Below, piece by piece: positions 17,999 to 26,463 of a stretch of DNA of 51,674 nt. How positions within the stretch are numbered: the stretch's first letter is position 1; each line of letters starts with the position of its first letter. A program made the translations under genes and the position numbers. Where the stretch lies: contig JAKQLF010000184.1 of assembly GCA_029567325.1 (NCBI GenBank), positions 1 through 51,674 of the forward strand, read 5' to 3'. Under the pieces are notes generated by a model, which did not search any database, was not told the DNA's origin, and worked only from the letters and a program-made list of their open reading frames with translations. This stretch comes from Bacteroidota bacterium. GTDB taxonomy: Bacteria; Bacteroidota; Bacteroidia; Chitinophagales; Saprospiraceae.

Positions 17999-19105
17999 TT
18001 ATCTTCCTTGTACCAAAGCCCAATTTGTCTGGAAAGAGTCAATATCAGCAGGTGAAAATCCATAGATTAATGCAAGCTTGTTGATTACTTTGTCAAGCTT
18101 TGGAAGTTCACTTTCTACACTGGTTACAAATTTATAACCTTGAGACGAAGACTCTGACATATTTAACAAGGTGAAAATCTCTTTAAGATCACGATCATTG
18201 ATCAATTTATCACTATTGACCAAAAACTTCCATCCATAAAGTAGTCCTACTGCTTCACTGTAATTATATAAAACCGTCGCTTGAGTCTCAGCAGTCATAG
18301 TTGGGTCCGAAGACAAAATGTTGATCATTTCCTTTATATGACTGATGACTGTTGCTGCGTTGGCTTTTTCCCACAATATTTTCAGATCTTCAATAGCCTC
18401 TTTTTGTTCGATGACGAAACCTGGACCCCCAGCTATGGTAGCCTGAATGGTAAGGAATTCATTTTTGATAGCCGTATATAAACCGTAACCGTCGTTTTTA
18501 TCTCTTTTACAAACATTGCCCGCAGCCAAAATATCGGGATTTGGCACCCTAATGTTGGTATTACAATTAGGGAAAGAAGGATTAGAACCATAATAGGCCA
18601 ATACCATATCCAATTCTGCTTTGGTCATTCCAGTACGCAAGATTTTGGCTGATTGATAGTAAAAAATTGCACCATACAATCCTTTGCCGATCATAGAAGA
18701 AATCTCTACTCCATTTTCAGTAAATAGATATCCATCTAAAACACCACCGTTTTGTAAATTACCGGGAATGAAGGTTTTACCGCTGTTGTCAACCGCATAT
18801 TGGATATATTTATTCAAAACTGGTTGGAAACCGCCAATAATCCTCGATGGCAAATAGAATGACCCATCATTTTTCTGTAGCTCCAACATTGCGCTAGTCA
18901 AAACGCTACCCGACCTACCCTTTTCCAAGGCATTCATCAATGTATTGTATGAAGAAATCGCACTTTGTGCTGGTTCACTATTTTTTTGGAAATCAGTGGA
19001 ATCGTAAAAATTTTCTACGATAAGCGGACTATTCTCATCCTGACATGAGGAGAATAGAGTCACCACGGCTAGAGCCATGAGTATCACTCTGGTTTTGAAC
19101 TGCAT
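17999..19105 (-). CDS. DUF4856-domain lipoprotein
   Basis: 368 residues with a lipoprotein signal (ILMALAVVTLFSSC, then QDENS). The mature part matches the DUF4856 type as I recall it: an early NFYDSTDF-like segment, a long helical stretch, KGLYGAIFYYQSAKIL, and conserved Trp and Tyr residues (LLYGWKFLVNS). Members are Bacteroidota outer-surface lipoproteins often found near imelysin-like proteins and proposed to take part in iron or haem capture, but this is not established and no such neighbour is present here. It has its own well-formed promoter. Confidence 0.8.
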   Translation of the reverse strand: MQFKTRVILMALAVVTLFSSCQDENSPLIVENFYDSTDFQKNSEPAQSAISSYNTLMNALEKGRSGSVLTSAMLELQKNDGSFYLPSRIIGGFQPVLNKYIQYAVDNSGKTFIPGNLQNGGVLDGYLFTENGVEISSMIGKGLYGAIFYYQSAKILRTGMTKAELDMVLAYYGSNPSFPNCNTNIRVPNPDILAAGNVCKRDKNDGYGLYTAIKNEFLTIQATIAGGPGFVIEQKEAIEDLKILWEKANAATVISHIKEMINILSSDPTMTAETQATVLYNYSEAVGLLYGWKFLVNSDKLINDRDLKEIFTLLNMSESSSQGYKFVTSVESELPKLDKVINKLALIYGFSPADIDSFQTNWALVQGR

Positions 19106-19136
19106 ATGAATAGAACTTTAAATAAAACTGCTATTG

Positions 19137-19167
19137 CAAATATAAGAATATGAACCTAAGTACCAAA
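19137..19167 (-). promoter_or_regulatory. Promoter of the DUF4856 lipoprotein gene
   Basis: Read on the minus strand, TTTG (19167-19164) is followed after 19 bases by TATATTTG (19144-19137), a near-ideal Bacteroidota -33/-7 pair. The -7 box lies about 31 bases before the start codon. Confidence 0.7.
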
Positions 19168-19217
19168 TATTCCGTTATATAATCTTACTGAAACTAAAAG
19201 TTAATAGATTTTAGTAT

Positions 19218-19225
19218 TAATTTTG
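19218..19225 (+). promoter_or_regulatory. Candidate -7 box of the Nfu-type gene
   Basis: TAATTTTG matches TAnnTTTG and lies 20 bases before the start codon. No clear -33 TTG is seen. Confidence 0.45.
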
Positions 19226-19245
19226 TTCACAAATAAAAAATAAAA

Positions 19246-19860
19246 ATGGAAGGCACTATCACAAAGAGTCCGATTTTACTATACACAGAGCAAACTCCAA
19301 ACCCAGAAACGCTAAAGTTTGTCACCAATAAAATGCTTTATAAGGGGACGGCAGATTTTAAAGACGTGGAAAGCGCTGAAAAATGGTCTCCACTTGCTAC
19401 CGAGTTATTTTCATTGCCGTATGTGAAAGGTGTTTATATCTGTAACAACTTCGTCACCATCACCAAAGAGTTTAATTATGAGTGGGAAGAAATCATACTT
19501 CCAACCAAAGAATTTATAAAGTCTTATGTTGGTGAAGAAAAAACCATCATCAATGAAGGTTTTGAAGAAGCTATGAAAACGGAAGTTGCCAAAAACTATG
19601 AGGCAAATGGTTATACTGGCCAAGATGCTGAGTTGGTGATCAAAATAAAGGAATTGATTGATACATATGTGAAACCAGCAGTAGAAATGGATGGTGGCAA
19701 CATTGAGTTTAAATCATTTGACAGTGGTGTTGTAACGGTCATGTTGCAGGGATCATGTAGTGGATGTCCTTCATCTACTGTTACACTCAAGTCTGGTATA
19801 GAAGGCATGCTCAAAAGAATGGTCCCTGAAGTGACAGAAGTTGTTGCTGAAATGGGCTAA
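19246..19860 (+). CDS. Nfu/NifU-C type Fe-S cluster carrier
   Basis: 204 residues. An N-terminal Nfu_N domain (TPNPETLKFVTN, FSLPYVKGVYI) is followed by a C-terminal NifU-like domain with the cluster-binding C-x-x-C, CSGCPSS near residue 170, preceded by PAVEMDGGNIEF. This two-domain form is the common Bacteroidota and mitochondrial-NFU1 layout. It accepts or delivers 4Fe-4S clusters for maturation of Fe-S enzymes in the cytoplasm; the YdiJ-like protein and thrC-era metabolism would need such carriers. A -7 box lies just upstream, and MarC follows after ten bases, so the two are probably co-transcribed. Confidence 0.92.
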   Translation: MEGTITKSPILLYTEQTPNPETLKFVTNKMLYKGTADFKDVESAEKWSPLATELFSLPYVKGVYICNNFVTITKEFNYEWEEIILPTKEFIKSYVGEEKTIINEGFEEAMKTEVAKNYEANGYTGQDAELVIKIKELIDTYVKPAVEMDGGNIEFKSFDSGVVTVMLQGSCSGCPSSTVTLKSGIEGMLKRMVPEVTEVVAEMG

Positions 19861-19869
19861 CAAAGTGAC

Positions 19870-20439
19870 ATGAAAGAAATACTTTCTGCTTCACTCATAC
19901 TATTTTCTGTTATTGATATTGTGGGTTCGTTGCCCATTATTTTGGATCTCAAAGACAAGGGTTTTGTCATTGAGGCCTTCAAAGCGTCGTTTGCTTCCTT
20001 TTTGATTATGCTCGCATTTCTTTTCTTAGGTGTGCAAGTACTTCATTTGTTTGGGGTAGATGTAGAATCTTTCGCTGTGGCCGGCTCTATTATTCTGTTT
20101 TTGTTGGGTATGGAAATGATACTTGGCGTGCATCTTTTTAAGGAAGACAGAAAAGCTAAAAAGGGAACGATTGTGCCCATTGCTTTTCCATTGGTTGCGG
20201 GTGCAGGAACCATGACTACCATTATATCTATAAAAGCTAAGTTTTCTGATACGACTATTATTGCAGCAATTTTGATCAATTGTATTTTGGTTTACATTGT
20301 ATTGCGATCATCTGACTGGCTGAAAGACAAACTCAGTACCTCTGTCATCATGGTTTTAAGGAAAATGTTTGGAATTATTTTATTAGCGATTGCTGTGAAA
20401 TTGTTTAGAGACAATTTCCATCTTTACATCAAAACATAA
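19870..20439 (+). CDS. MarC family integral membrane protein
   Basis: 189 residues with about six membrane helices and little else, the normal MarC/UPF0056 length. Family signatures include SLPIILDLKD in the first third, LLGMEMILGVHLF and FPLVAGAGTMTTII in the middle, and a polar Lys/Ser-rich link. Despite its name (multiple antibiotic resistance) the family is not known to cause resistance and its transport substrate is unsettled. It is ten bases downstream of the Nfu-type gene and converges with the endonuclease-family gene. Confidence 0.9.
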   Translation: MKEILSASLILFSVIDIVGSLPIILDLKDKGFVIEAFKASFASFLIMLAFLFLGVQVLHLFGVDVESFAVAGSIILFLLGMEMILGVHLFKEDRKAKKGTIVPIAFPLVAGAGTMTTIISIKAKFSDTTIIAAILINCILVYIVLRSSDWLKDKLSTSVIMVLRKMFGIILLAIAVKLFRDNFHLYIKT

Positions 20440-20454
20440 GTGATTTTTGCTTCG

Positions 20455-21513
20455 CTACTTTGAGCTTTCTTTCAACTCAAAAAGAGCTGCGATGGGATAA
20501 TGGTCTGAATAGTTTTCTTTGATTACTTGAAACGTCAAAGCCTTGACAGAAGGAGAAGAAAAAATATAATCTATCCTCAAAAAGGGAATTTTACCAGAAT
20601 AGGTAGTGCCAATGCCGGTACCACGTTCATAAAATGCATCTTTCAAGCCACTGGATAAATGTGCGTAAGTGTAAGAAATAGGCGTATCGTTGAGGTCACC
20701 GCATAATATGGTTGGATATGGACTGGTTTCCGCATGAGATTTTACAAGTTTTGCTTGGGAGGCTCGCTTTACGTGAAAGTTTCTATACTTTCTCAAAATA
20801 CCTTTGATGCCGAGCCATATTTTTTTGTCTTTGAGGTTTCCTTTTTCTATCATTTCATCTGCATCCTTTGATATTCTATTACTTTGAAGGTGAATACTAT
20901 AGAAGCGTAGAGTATCAAAATTGATGACAATGTCTGCCCATAAGCAGGAATTGGTAATCGTTCCAAAATCAATTTCTCCTTTTTTGATCAAAGGATTTTT
21001 TGTCAGGATAACACTGCCTTTATGGAGTGTGTGGAAATTCCAAGTAGGAAAATTTTTGCGCAATAAATCAAGGGCAAATGGACCAGTTTCTTGCAGACAA
21101 ATGACATCTTCGTCTTTAAACCGTTTGATAAACTGTTCCATTTCTTTGGTCTTTTCCTTTCTCAAAGCAGAATTGCTGTCATATGCACTCATTGCATTAC
21201 TGATGTTGAAAGAAACAACCGAAAAGTCGTTTTTTCCATTGGAAGACTTTTCTGTATTAAATGCAAAAAAACCTTTTATAAACACCCAACCACAGGCAAG
21301 GGTAATCAAAGAGATCAATGTCAGTTTGATGTCGATAAAAAGCCAAAAACCGATAAAAAGAATATTGAAAATCAGTAGGATGGGGAAAGAAAGGCCAAAG
21401 AAAGAAAAATACCAGTTGATTTCAGGGTCTATATTTGGAGATACGTAGCAGATAAAGCTTGCTATTGCCAAGAGTATATTTGATAGGATAAAAAGTTTTT
21501 TGATAAACTTCAT
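20455..21513 (-). CDS. Endonuclease/exonuclease/phosphatase-family membrane protein
   Basis: 352 residues. Residues about 1-85 hold three hydrophobic helices; the rest is the exonuclease III/DNase I-like fold. Visible active-site parts are SFNISNAMSAYD, CLQETGP, ILCGDLNDTPISYTY and the terminal SDHYPIAALF. Similar proteins are typically membrane-bound phosphodiesterases or lipid phosphatases rather than DNA enzymes; the substrate is not predictable. Its ATG overlaps the upstream rhomboid stop by four bases (ATGA), so it is the last gene of the mutL-rhomboid-rhomboid cluster. Confidence 0.88.
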   Translation of the reverse strand: MKFIKKLFILSNILLAIASFICYVSPNIDPEINWYFSFFGLSFPILLIFNILFIGFWLFIDIKLTLISLITLACGWVFIKGFFAFNTEKSSNGKNDFSVVSFNISNAMSAYDSNSALRKEKTKEMEQFIKRFKDEDVICLQETGPFALDLLRKNFPTWNFHTLHKGSVILTKNPLIKKGEIDFGTITNSCLWADIVINFDTLRFYSIHLQSNRISKDADEMIEKGNLKDKKIWLGIKGILRKYRNFHVKRASQAKLVKSHAETSPYPTILCGDLNDTPISYTYAHLSSGLKDAFYERGTGIGTTYSGKIPFLRIDYIFSSPSVKALTFQVIKENYSDHYPIAALFELKESSK

Positions 21514-22418
21514 ATATCTCTTTTACTCGCTTTATTTAGAAACTCCTTTTCATCACTAGATAATTTGTTGTAGCCCTGATTTTTTATTTTATCCAGAATT
21601 CTATTGAGTTCTGTCTCATATTCTGGACTTTCATTTCTTGGCTCAGCGTTTTGCCTCATCGAAAATGCTGGAGCTTTGTATTCAACTTTCATTTTTGATC
21701 TGCTCATTGGTTTGGAAGGTTGCCTGCTATTAGAAGAACGCAAATTTTTAATGAAATGTGATAATCCAGATGTAAGATCATTTCCCGATCTAAGTTGATA
21801 AGCAATGATGGCTCCCATGAGCATTCCTCCCAAGTGGGCAAAGTGACCTCCAGAATTGACGCCTCCTTGAGTGCCGACCAAATCAAAAACCAAAAAAGCC
21901 AATACGATGTACTTAAGTTTTACGTCACCAATGAGCAGCAACCTGATGCCATAATCAGGTGCAACAACTCCAGCAACCGCAGCGAGTGCGCAAACAGCTG
22001 CAGAGGCTCCATGAGCAGTACTATCTACTCCGGGGATAGCTAATACAGCATATAAAACAAAAGTTACCGCACCAGCAAGCCCTCCCCATAGATAGATTGG
22101 TAAGATCCTTTGATCACCCAGCAAATCTCCCACTATTCTTCCAAAAAGGTGAAGTCCCACCATGTTCCATACCACGTGCCAAAACCCAACATGCATAAAC
22201 ATATGCGTAAAAATGGTCCATGGTTTGTACATCAATTTGCCCAATTGGCCAGGCATTGCGAGATTATCAAAGATGGGCTGAAAGTATCCCAAGTTCTGCA
22301 AAAAAGCTTTGAGCAATATCAATATTACAAATACAATGATATTGATCACGAGCAACCTGGTGACCATATTGCCGCTGTTAAAAACCTGTCTGAGATCGTT
22401 TCTGATAGAGTCAATCAT
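21510..22418 (-). CDS. Rhomboid-family intramembrane protease, GASA form
   Basis: 302 residues with a six-helix rhomboid core at about 15-220 and a roughly 85-residue cytoplasmic tail rich in Lys, Ser and Asn. The HVVWNMVGLHLFG segment carries the family's conserved His and Asn. The serine motif reads GASA (Ser139), not GxSG, and the general base is His195 in HFAHLGG. Rhomboids cleave single-pass membrane proteins within the bilayer. Because the catalytic Ser and His are present it may still be active, though the missing Gly in the oxyanion region could lower activity. It sits between a canonical rhomboid and the endonuclease-family gene. Confidence 0.9.
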   Translation of the reverse strand: MIDSIRNDLRQVFNSGNMVTRLLVINIIVFVILILLKAFLQNLGYFQPIFDNLAMPGQLGKLMYKPWTIFTHMFMHVGFWHVVWNMVGLHLFGRIVGDLLGDQRILPIYLWGGLAGAVTFVLYAVLAIPGVDSTAHGASAAVCALAAVAGVVAPDYGIRLLLIGDVKLKYIVLAFLVFDLVGTQGGVNSGGHFAHLGGMLMGAIIAYQLRSGNDLTSGLSHFIKNLRSSNSRQPSKPMSRSKMKVEYKAPAFSMRQNAEPRNESPEYETELNRILDKIKNQGYNKLSSDEKEFLNKASKRDI

Positions 22419-22446
22419 ATTTTGACCTAAATTTTTATTTACTAAT

Positions 22447-23025
22447 TCAACGTAATTTTACCATATTCCAAAAGTAAATCATCACAAAGCCTGCAATGGC
22501 GCCTCCAATATGTGCAAAATGAGCGATGTTATCTTCATAGCCAGTCAAGCCTGTATACAAATCATAAACCACATAAGCACCTACCAAATATTTTGCCTTT
22601 ACCTCAAAAGGTAACGGAAAAATGATCATTTTCATATTGGGAAACATAGTGGCAAAAGCTACTAATATTCCATATAAAGCCCCCGAAGCACCAACAACTG
22701 AACCATTACTGATCAATAAGTGCAAAAATGCACTTGATACTCCTGCAATGATGTACAATAATAAAAATCTTTTTGGTCCCAAAGTTTGCTCAACTGCTGG
22801 ACCAATGAAAAACAACATCAACATATTGAAAAGTAAATGTCTTTCGTCACCATGCATAAACATGTGAGTAGCTATTTGGTAAGGTTCAAAACCTTGACCA
22901 ATGGGCATCATCACAAAATATTTTATAAGACCGGGTATGAATGGGATTAAATCATAGCGGACTACAAAAAAGATGATCACGTTGAGAATCAACAAATTCT
23001 TTACAACATCAGTAATTCTCATCAT
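22447..23025 (-). CDS. Rhomboid-family intramembrane serine protease
   Basis: 192 residues, a compact six-helix rhomboid. HLLFNMLMLFFIG carries the helix-2 His and Asn, Ser114 lies in VVGASGALYG (canonical GxSG), and His172 in HFAHIGG completes the dyad. It should cut membrane proteins within the inner membrane. It begins three bases after the mutL stop and is followed by the second rhomboid after 28 bases, so all are probably one transcript. Having a canonical and a GASA rhomboid side by side suggests two related but distinct substrates. Confidence 0.92.
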   Translation of the reverse strand: MMRITDVVKNLLILNVIIFFVVRYDLIPFIPGLIKYFVMMPIGQGFEPYQIATHMFMHGDERHLLFNMLMLFFIGPAVEQTLGPKRFLLLYIIAGVSSAFLHLLISNGSVVGASGALYGILVAFATMFPNMKMIIFPLPFEVKAKYLVGAYVVYDLYTGLTGYEDNIAHFAHIGGAIAGFVMIYFWNMVKLR

Positions 23026-23028
23026 AAC

Positions 23029-24843
23029 TTATGTAAATTTTAATTTAAGATCTTCAAGACTGAAGTCAATGAAACACTTATGTCCCGTAGGGCTAATGTA
23101 TGGTGTTTCGCAAGCAAATAATTTATCAATGATCGATTTCATATCTTCTACTGTCAAAACTGTTCCTCTTTTGACACATGATGAAACAGCATATGACCTC
23201 GATAGGTTCTCTACAATGCCTAGTTGTAGTTCTAGATTTTCAGAATATTGGCCTACAAGGTTTTCGATGAGCTTGGTAGCATTTGTTCCCCCAGGTAAAC
23301 CCATAGGAAGTCCGTGTACTATAAAGCTGTTATTTCCAAAAGATTCTATTTCAAAACCCATTTTATTGAAATATGGAAGTAATTCTATAGTGATATGAGC
23401 TCGATTTGCATCAAATTCTACCATTTGTGGAAACAACTCTTTTTGAACTGGTCTTGATTGATCTTTAATTGCTGCTAAATTTTCTTCGTATACAATTCGT
23501 TCATGAGCGTTTTGCTGATCGATCAAAACAAATCCTGATTTGATTTGAGATACAATATATCTGTTGTGTATTTGGTATGGATCTTTCCTATTGGTTAAAG
23601 CTGCCTCAGTTTGGGGAAAAAGGTCTGGTTTTTCTATACTTATCTGACTTTTGAAAGTTACTACATCGTCGTTTTGAGCCCTGTCTCCATTTTGCAAACC
23701 CTCGTAAACACTTTTCCACGATTTCAAGTTTTCCTTTTCTAACAAAGAAACTTCATCATTATATTTCTGATACCCACCCTTTGTAAAGGTTTTTGGTTGG
23801 CCATGACCAGACCCAAAATTTGCATCAGTATCAAAGTCAATCGTTGGAGCGACTACAAAAACACCCAGAGCATGTTTTATGGCAACTCTGAGATAATTAT
23901 AGACCAATCGCTCATCATCAAATTTTACTTCTGTTTTGGTAGGGCTTACGTTGATATCTAGTTTGGAAGGATCAATGGTGAGATTGATGTAAAATCCAGG
24001 ATATTGTTCTTTTAAAAGTAAATTGTCAAAAGAGTTTTTTACAGCGTGATTGAGGTAATTGTTTTTTACAAATCGATTGTTGACAAACAAATATTGATCT
24101 CCGGGGCTTTTTTTAGCAGCCTCAGCTTTTGTTATAAATCCTTCGATCGAAATTAGCTCTGTTTGTTCATTGACTTGCAATAATTTCTCATTGTATGTTT
24201 TGCCAAAAATGGCTACAATCCTTTGCTTGAGGCCGCTTTTGGGCAGGTAATATAAGTCATTGCCATTGTGATGTAAAGTAAAAGCAATGTCACAATGAAT
24301 GATTGCTACTCTATAAAATTCTTCTATAATGTGTTTGAGTTCGACCGGATCGGACTTCAAGAATTTTCTTCTTGCAGGGATATTGTAAAACAGGTTTTTG
24401 ACACTAAAACTAGTTCCTTGATGAGTTTGTACTGCCTCAGTTTTCTCGACTTTCGAACCTGACACCACAATTCTACAACCAACGTCTGCATGAGGTTGCC
24501 TTGTGAGAAGCTCGACGTGAGCAATCGCAGCAATGGACGCCAAAGCTTCGCCTCTAAAACCTTTGGTATCAATTTTAAATAAATCTTCTGCGCTTTTTAT
24601 TTTTGAAGTTGCGTGTCTTTCAAAGCAAAGTCTAGCATCAGTGGCTGACATACCAATGCCATCATCAATTACTTGGATTAGGGTTTTACCGGAATCCTTT
24701 AATATCAGTTTTATTTGACTACTGCCTGCGTCAATAGAATTTTCAAGTAATTCTTTCACTACCGATGCAGGACGTTGTATGACCTCCCCTGCTGCAATTT
24801 GATTTGCAATGTTATCGGGTAAAAGCTGAATAACATCAGCCAT
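23029..24843 (-). CDS. mutL: DNA mismatch repair protein MutL
   Basis: 604 residues. The GHKL ATPase N-terminus is clear: LLENSIDAGSSQIKL, DDGIGM, ERHATSKI and GFRGEALASI. The C-terminal dimerisation domain begins near 415. MutL couples mismatch recognition by MutS to strand removal. In many bacteria lacking MutH, MutL is itself an endonuclease with the motif DQHA-x2-E-x4-E; here the aligned segment near residue 440 reads DQQNAHER, and the later CPHGRP-type metal motif is PTGHKC, so the metal site looks altered. The gene leads the mutL-rhomboid-rhomboid-endonuclease-family cluster. A small membrane-protein gene lies 203 bases upstream. Confidence 0.96.
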   Translation of the reverse strand: MADVIQLLPDNIANQIAAGEVIQRPASVVKELLENSIDAGSSQIKLILKDSGKTLIQVIDDGIGMSATDARLCFERHATSKIKSAEDLFKIDTKGFRGEALASIAAIAHVELLTRQPHADVGCRIVVSGSKVEKTEAVQTHQGTSFSVKNLFYNIPARRKFLKSDPVELKHIIEEFYRVAIIHCDIAFTLHHNGNDLYYLPKSGLKQRIVAIFGKTYNEKLLQVNEQTELISIEGFITKAEAAKKSPGDQYLFVNNRFVKNNYLNHAVKNSFDNLLLKEQYPGFYINLTIDPSKLDINVSPTKTEVKFDDERLVYNYLRVAIKHALGVFVVAPTIDFDTDANFGSGHGQPKTFTKGGYQKYNDEVSLLEKENLKSWKSVYEGLQNGDRAQNDDVVTFKSQISIEKPDLFPQTEAALTNRKDPYQIHNRYIVSQIKSGFVLIDQQNAHERIVYEENLAAIKDQSRPVQKELFPQMVEFDANRAHITIELLPYFNKMGFEIESFGNNSFIVHGLPMGLPGGTNATKLIENLVGQYSENLELQLGIVENLSRSYAVSSCVKRGTVLTVEDMKSIIDKLFACETPYISPTGHKCFIDFSLEDLKLKFT

Positions 24844-25046
24844 GTCTATTTTTATAGTTTTAAAATTTCTAAATTAACCTTAAAGCGTGGCAAAATATAT
24901 TTTAAAAATCGAAATTACGAAGAAATTGAAAGCCTGTTGTAATTTATCGACCATAATGACAAATTGACCAACCAAATGGCGCTCATAAAATGGATTAAAT
25001 TTGCTCAAGGGCAAAATAATGTATTTTCTAAAGCTGTTTATCACCG

Positions 25047-25376
25047 TTATTCTCCTGAAAACAATTTTACAAAGTTCAAAATTTTATCTGATCTAAGGAG
25101 GATATAAGCCAACATTGCCAAAATTGCTATAATGATCAAAAGTCTGAATGAAGACTGGCGATCTTGGTCTTTTGTTGAAATGTAACTAGAACGCCCTTTT
25201 GACCTAAATCCTGATCTAATGCGATCTTTGGTAACTTTAATATCGGTTACTCCATCTTCATCACCTTGCTTTTTATATTTTGCAAGACGCATTTCCCTTT
25301 CTTCCTTTGCCTGATCATAGAATCTAGGTTGAAAGCCAAAACCATTTGGTTTGGGTCGTTTGAAAAAGCTAAACAT
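25047..25376 (-). CDS. Small basic single-pass membrane protein, function unknown
   Basis: 109 residues: a basic N-terminus (MFSFFKRPKPNGFGFQPRFYD), a charged middle and one membrane helix near residues 77-95 (LLIIIAILAMLAYILL), leaving a short outer tail. The PRFYD box is typical of a Bacteroidota small protein often found beside mutL and sometimes labelled riboflavin synthase subunit beta; nothing in the sequence supports that enzyme name. The same strand and spacing place it upstream of mutL, perhaps in the same operon, but a 203-base gap lies between. Confidence 0.7.
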   Translation of the reverse strand: MFSFFKRPKPNGFGFQPRFYDQAKEEREMRLAKYKKQGDEDGVTDIKVTKDRIRSGFRSKGRSSYISTKDQDRQSSFRLLIIIAILAMLAYILLRSDKILNFVKLFSGE

Positions 25377-25536
25377 GCTATAATCTATTGTTGTTGAATA
25401 TTAAAACTACTCTTTTCTCCAAATAATTTTATATCTCCATGCTTTTTTTGTTTAAAAATTAACCTGCAGTTGAGCTAATTAGGCTGATTATCAATGAAAT
25501 ATTTATAGTGACTAGTATTTTTTTTGAAAAAAATAT

Positions 25537-25544
25537 TATCTTTG
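25537..25544 (+). promoter_or_regulatory. Candidate -7 box of the rpsF operon
   Basis: TATCTTTG matches TAnnTTTG and lies 51 bases before the rpsF start. No convincing -33 TTG at standard spacing is seen; T-rich DNA surrounds it. Confidence 0.5.
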
Positions 25545-25594
25545 CAGCCCATTTAAAAAATGTTTTATTTAAATCATTAAATTTCAATTCATTA

Positions 25595-26119
25595 ATGAAC
25601 AATTACGAAGTAACTTTCATCGTCGATCCCGTACTGTCAGGCGATGAAATTAAAGCGACAGCTCAAGTGTATGAACAAATGTTGAAGAATGAAGGATGCA
25701 ACATCGTACATATTGATGAGATGGGTTTGAAGCCATTGGCTTACCCCATCAACAAAAGATCAAGTGGTGTTTACTACTGTTATGAATATGCATCTGAAAC
25801 AGGTGCCATTATTTCAAAAATGGAGTTGGCATTGAGAAGAGATGAGAGAATCATGAGATTCCTTACCATCGCACTTGATAAGCACGGAGTAAAATACAAT
25901 GCTGATAAGAGAAACGGTCTTATTGGTAAAGTAAAGAAAAAGGTGAAACCGAGTAAAAAAGAAGACACTCCTTCTAGAGATTCTAGAGATAGAGATAGTT
26001 CTTCTTCAAGACCACCTAGAGAAGCTGCACCAGCTGTAAAGCCTGCACCAGCTCCAGTGGTTGTACCACCACCTGCACCTGTTGTTGAACCTGTAGCGGC
26101 AGTTACCGAGGAAGAATAA
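25595..26119 (+). CDS. rpsF: 30S ribosomal protein S6 with long Pro/Ala-rich tail
   Basis: 174 residues from ATG 25595. An upstream in-frame ATG at 25508 would start before the promoter box and adds a non-homologous stretch. Residues 1-110 are standard S6 (NNYEVTFIVDPVLSG, YPINKRSSGVYY, RRDERIMRFL). The last 60 or so residues form a charged then Pro/Ala/Val-rich tail, ending in EEE, that is longer than most S6 proteins. S6 binds the platform of the 30S subunit with S18. It is the first of three ribosomal genes in the order S6, S18, L9, common in Bacteroidota. Confidence 0.96.
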   Translation: MNNYEVTFIVDPVLSGDEIKATAQVYEQMLKNEGCNIVHIDEMGLKPLAYPINKRSSGVYYCYEYASETGAIISKMELALRRDERIMRFLTIALDKHGVKYNADKRNGLIGKVKKKVKPSKKEDTPSRDSRDRDSSSSRPPREAAPAVKPAPAPVVVPPPAPVVEPVAAVTEEE

Positions 26120-26158
26120 TAGGGTCAATAAATTAAATAACATTTAAATTAGGAAAAA

Positions 26159-26425
26159 ATGGCTTCTAGAGACGATATAAAATTTTTGAGCAATCCTACC
26201 ATTGGTAAGACAAAAAAGAAATACTGTAGATTCAAGAAATTTGGAATCAAATACATCGATTATAAAGATGGAGATTTTCTTTTACAGTTTATCAACGAGC
26301 AGGGTAAAATCTTACCAAGGAGAATTACAGGAAACAGTTTGAAGTATCAGAAAAAGGTAGCAGTTGCTATCAAAAGAGCAAGACACCTTGCGTTACTTCC
26401 ATTTGTAACTGACTTGTTGAAATAG
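26159..26425 (+). CDS. rpsR: 30S ribosomal protein S18
   Basis: 88 residues, the normal length. Characteristic features are a basic N-terminal segment, [17 protein letters not shown], the LPRRITG turn and [11 protein letters not shown] near the end. S18 binds 16S rRNA in the platform as a heterodimer with S6, the product of the gene immediately upstream. Forty bases separate it from rpsF and 38 from rplI, consistent with one transcript. Confidence 0.97.
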   Translation: MASRDDIKFLSNPTIGKTKKKYCRFKKFGIKYIDYKDGDFLLQFINEQGKILPRRITGNSLKYQKKVAVAIKRARHLALLPFVTDLLK

Positions 26426-26463
26426 TAGGAACAGCATTCAATTAATTTTAGAAATTTTCGATC

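Noticed and set aside
25047-25376. Label of riboflavin synthase subunit beta for the small membrane protein
   Set aside because: The protein is a single-pass membrane protein with no resemblance to lumazine or riboflavin synthase; the label would be a carried-over misannotation.
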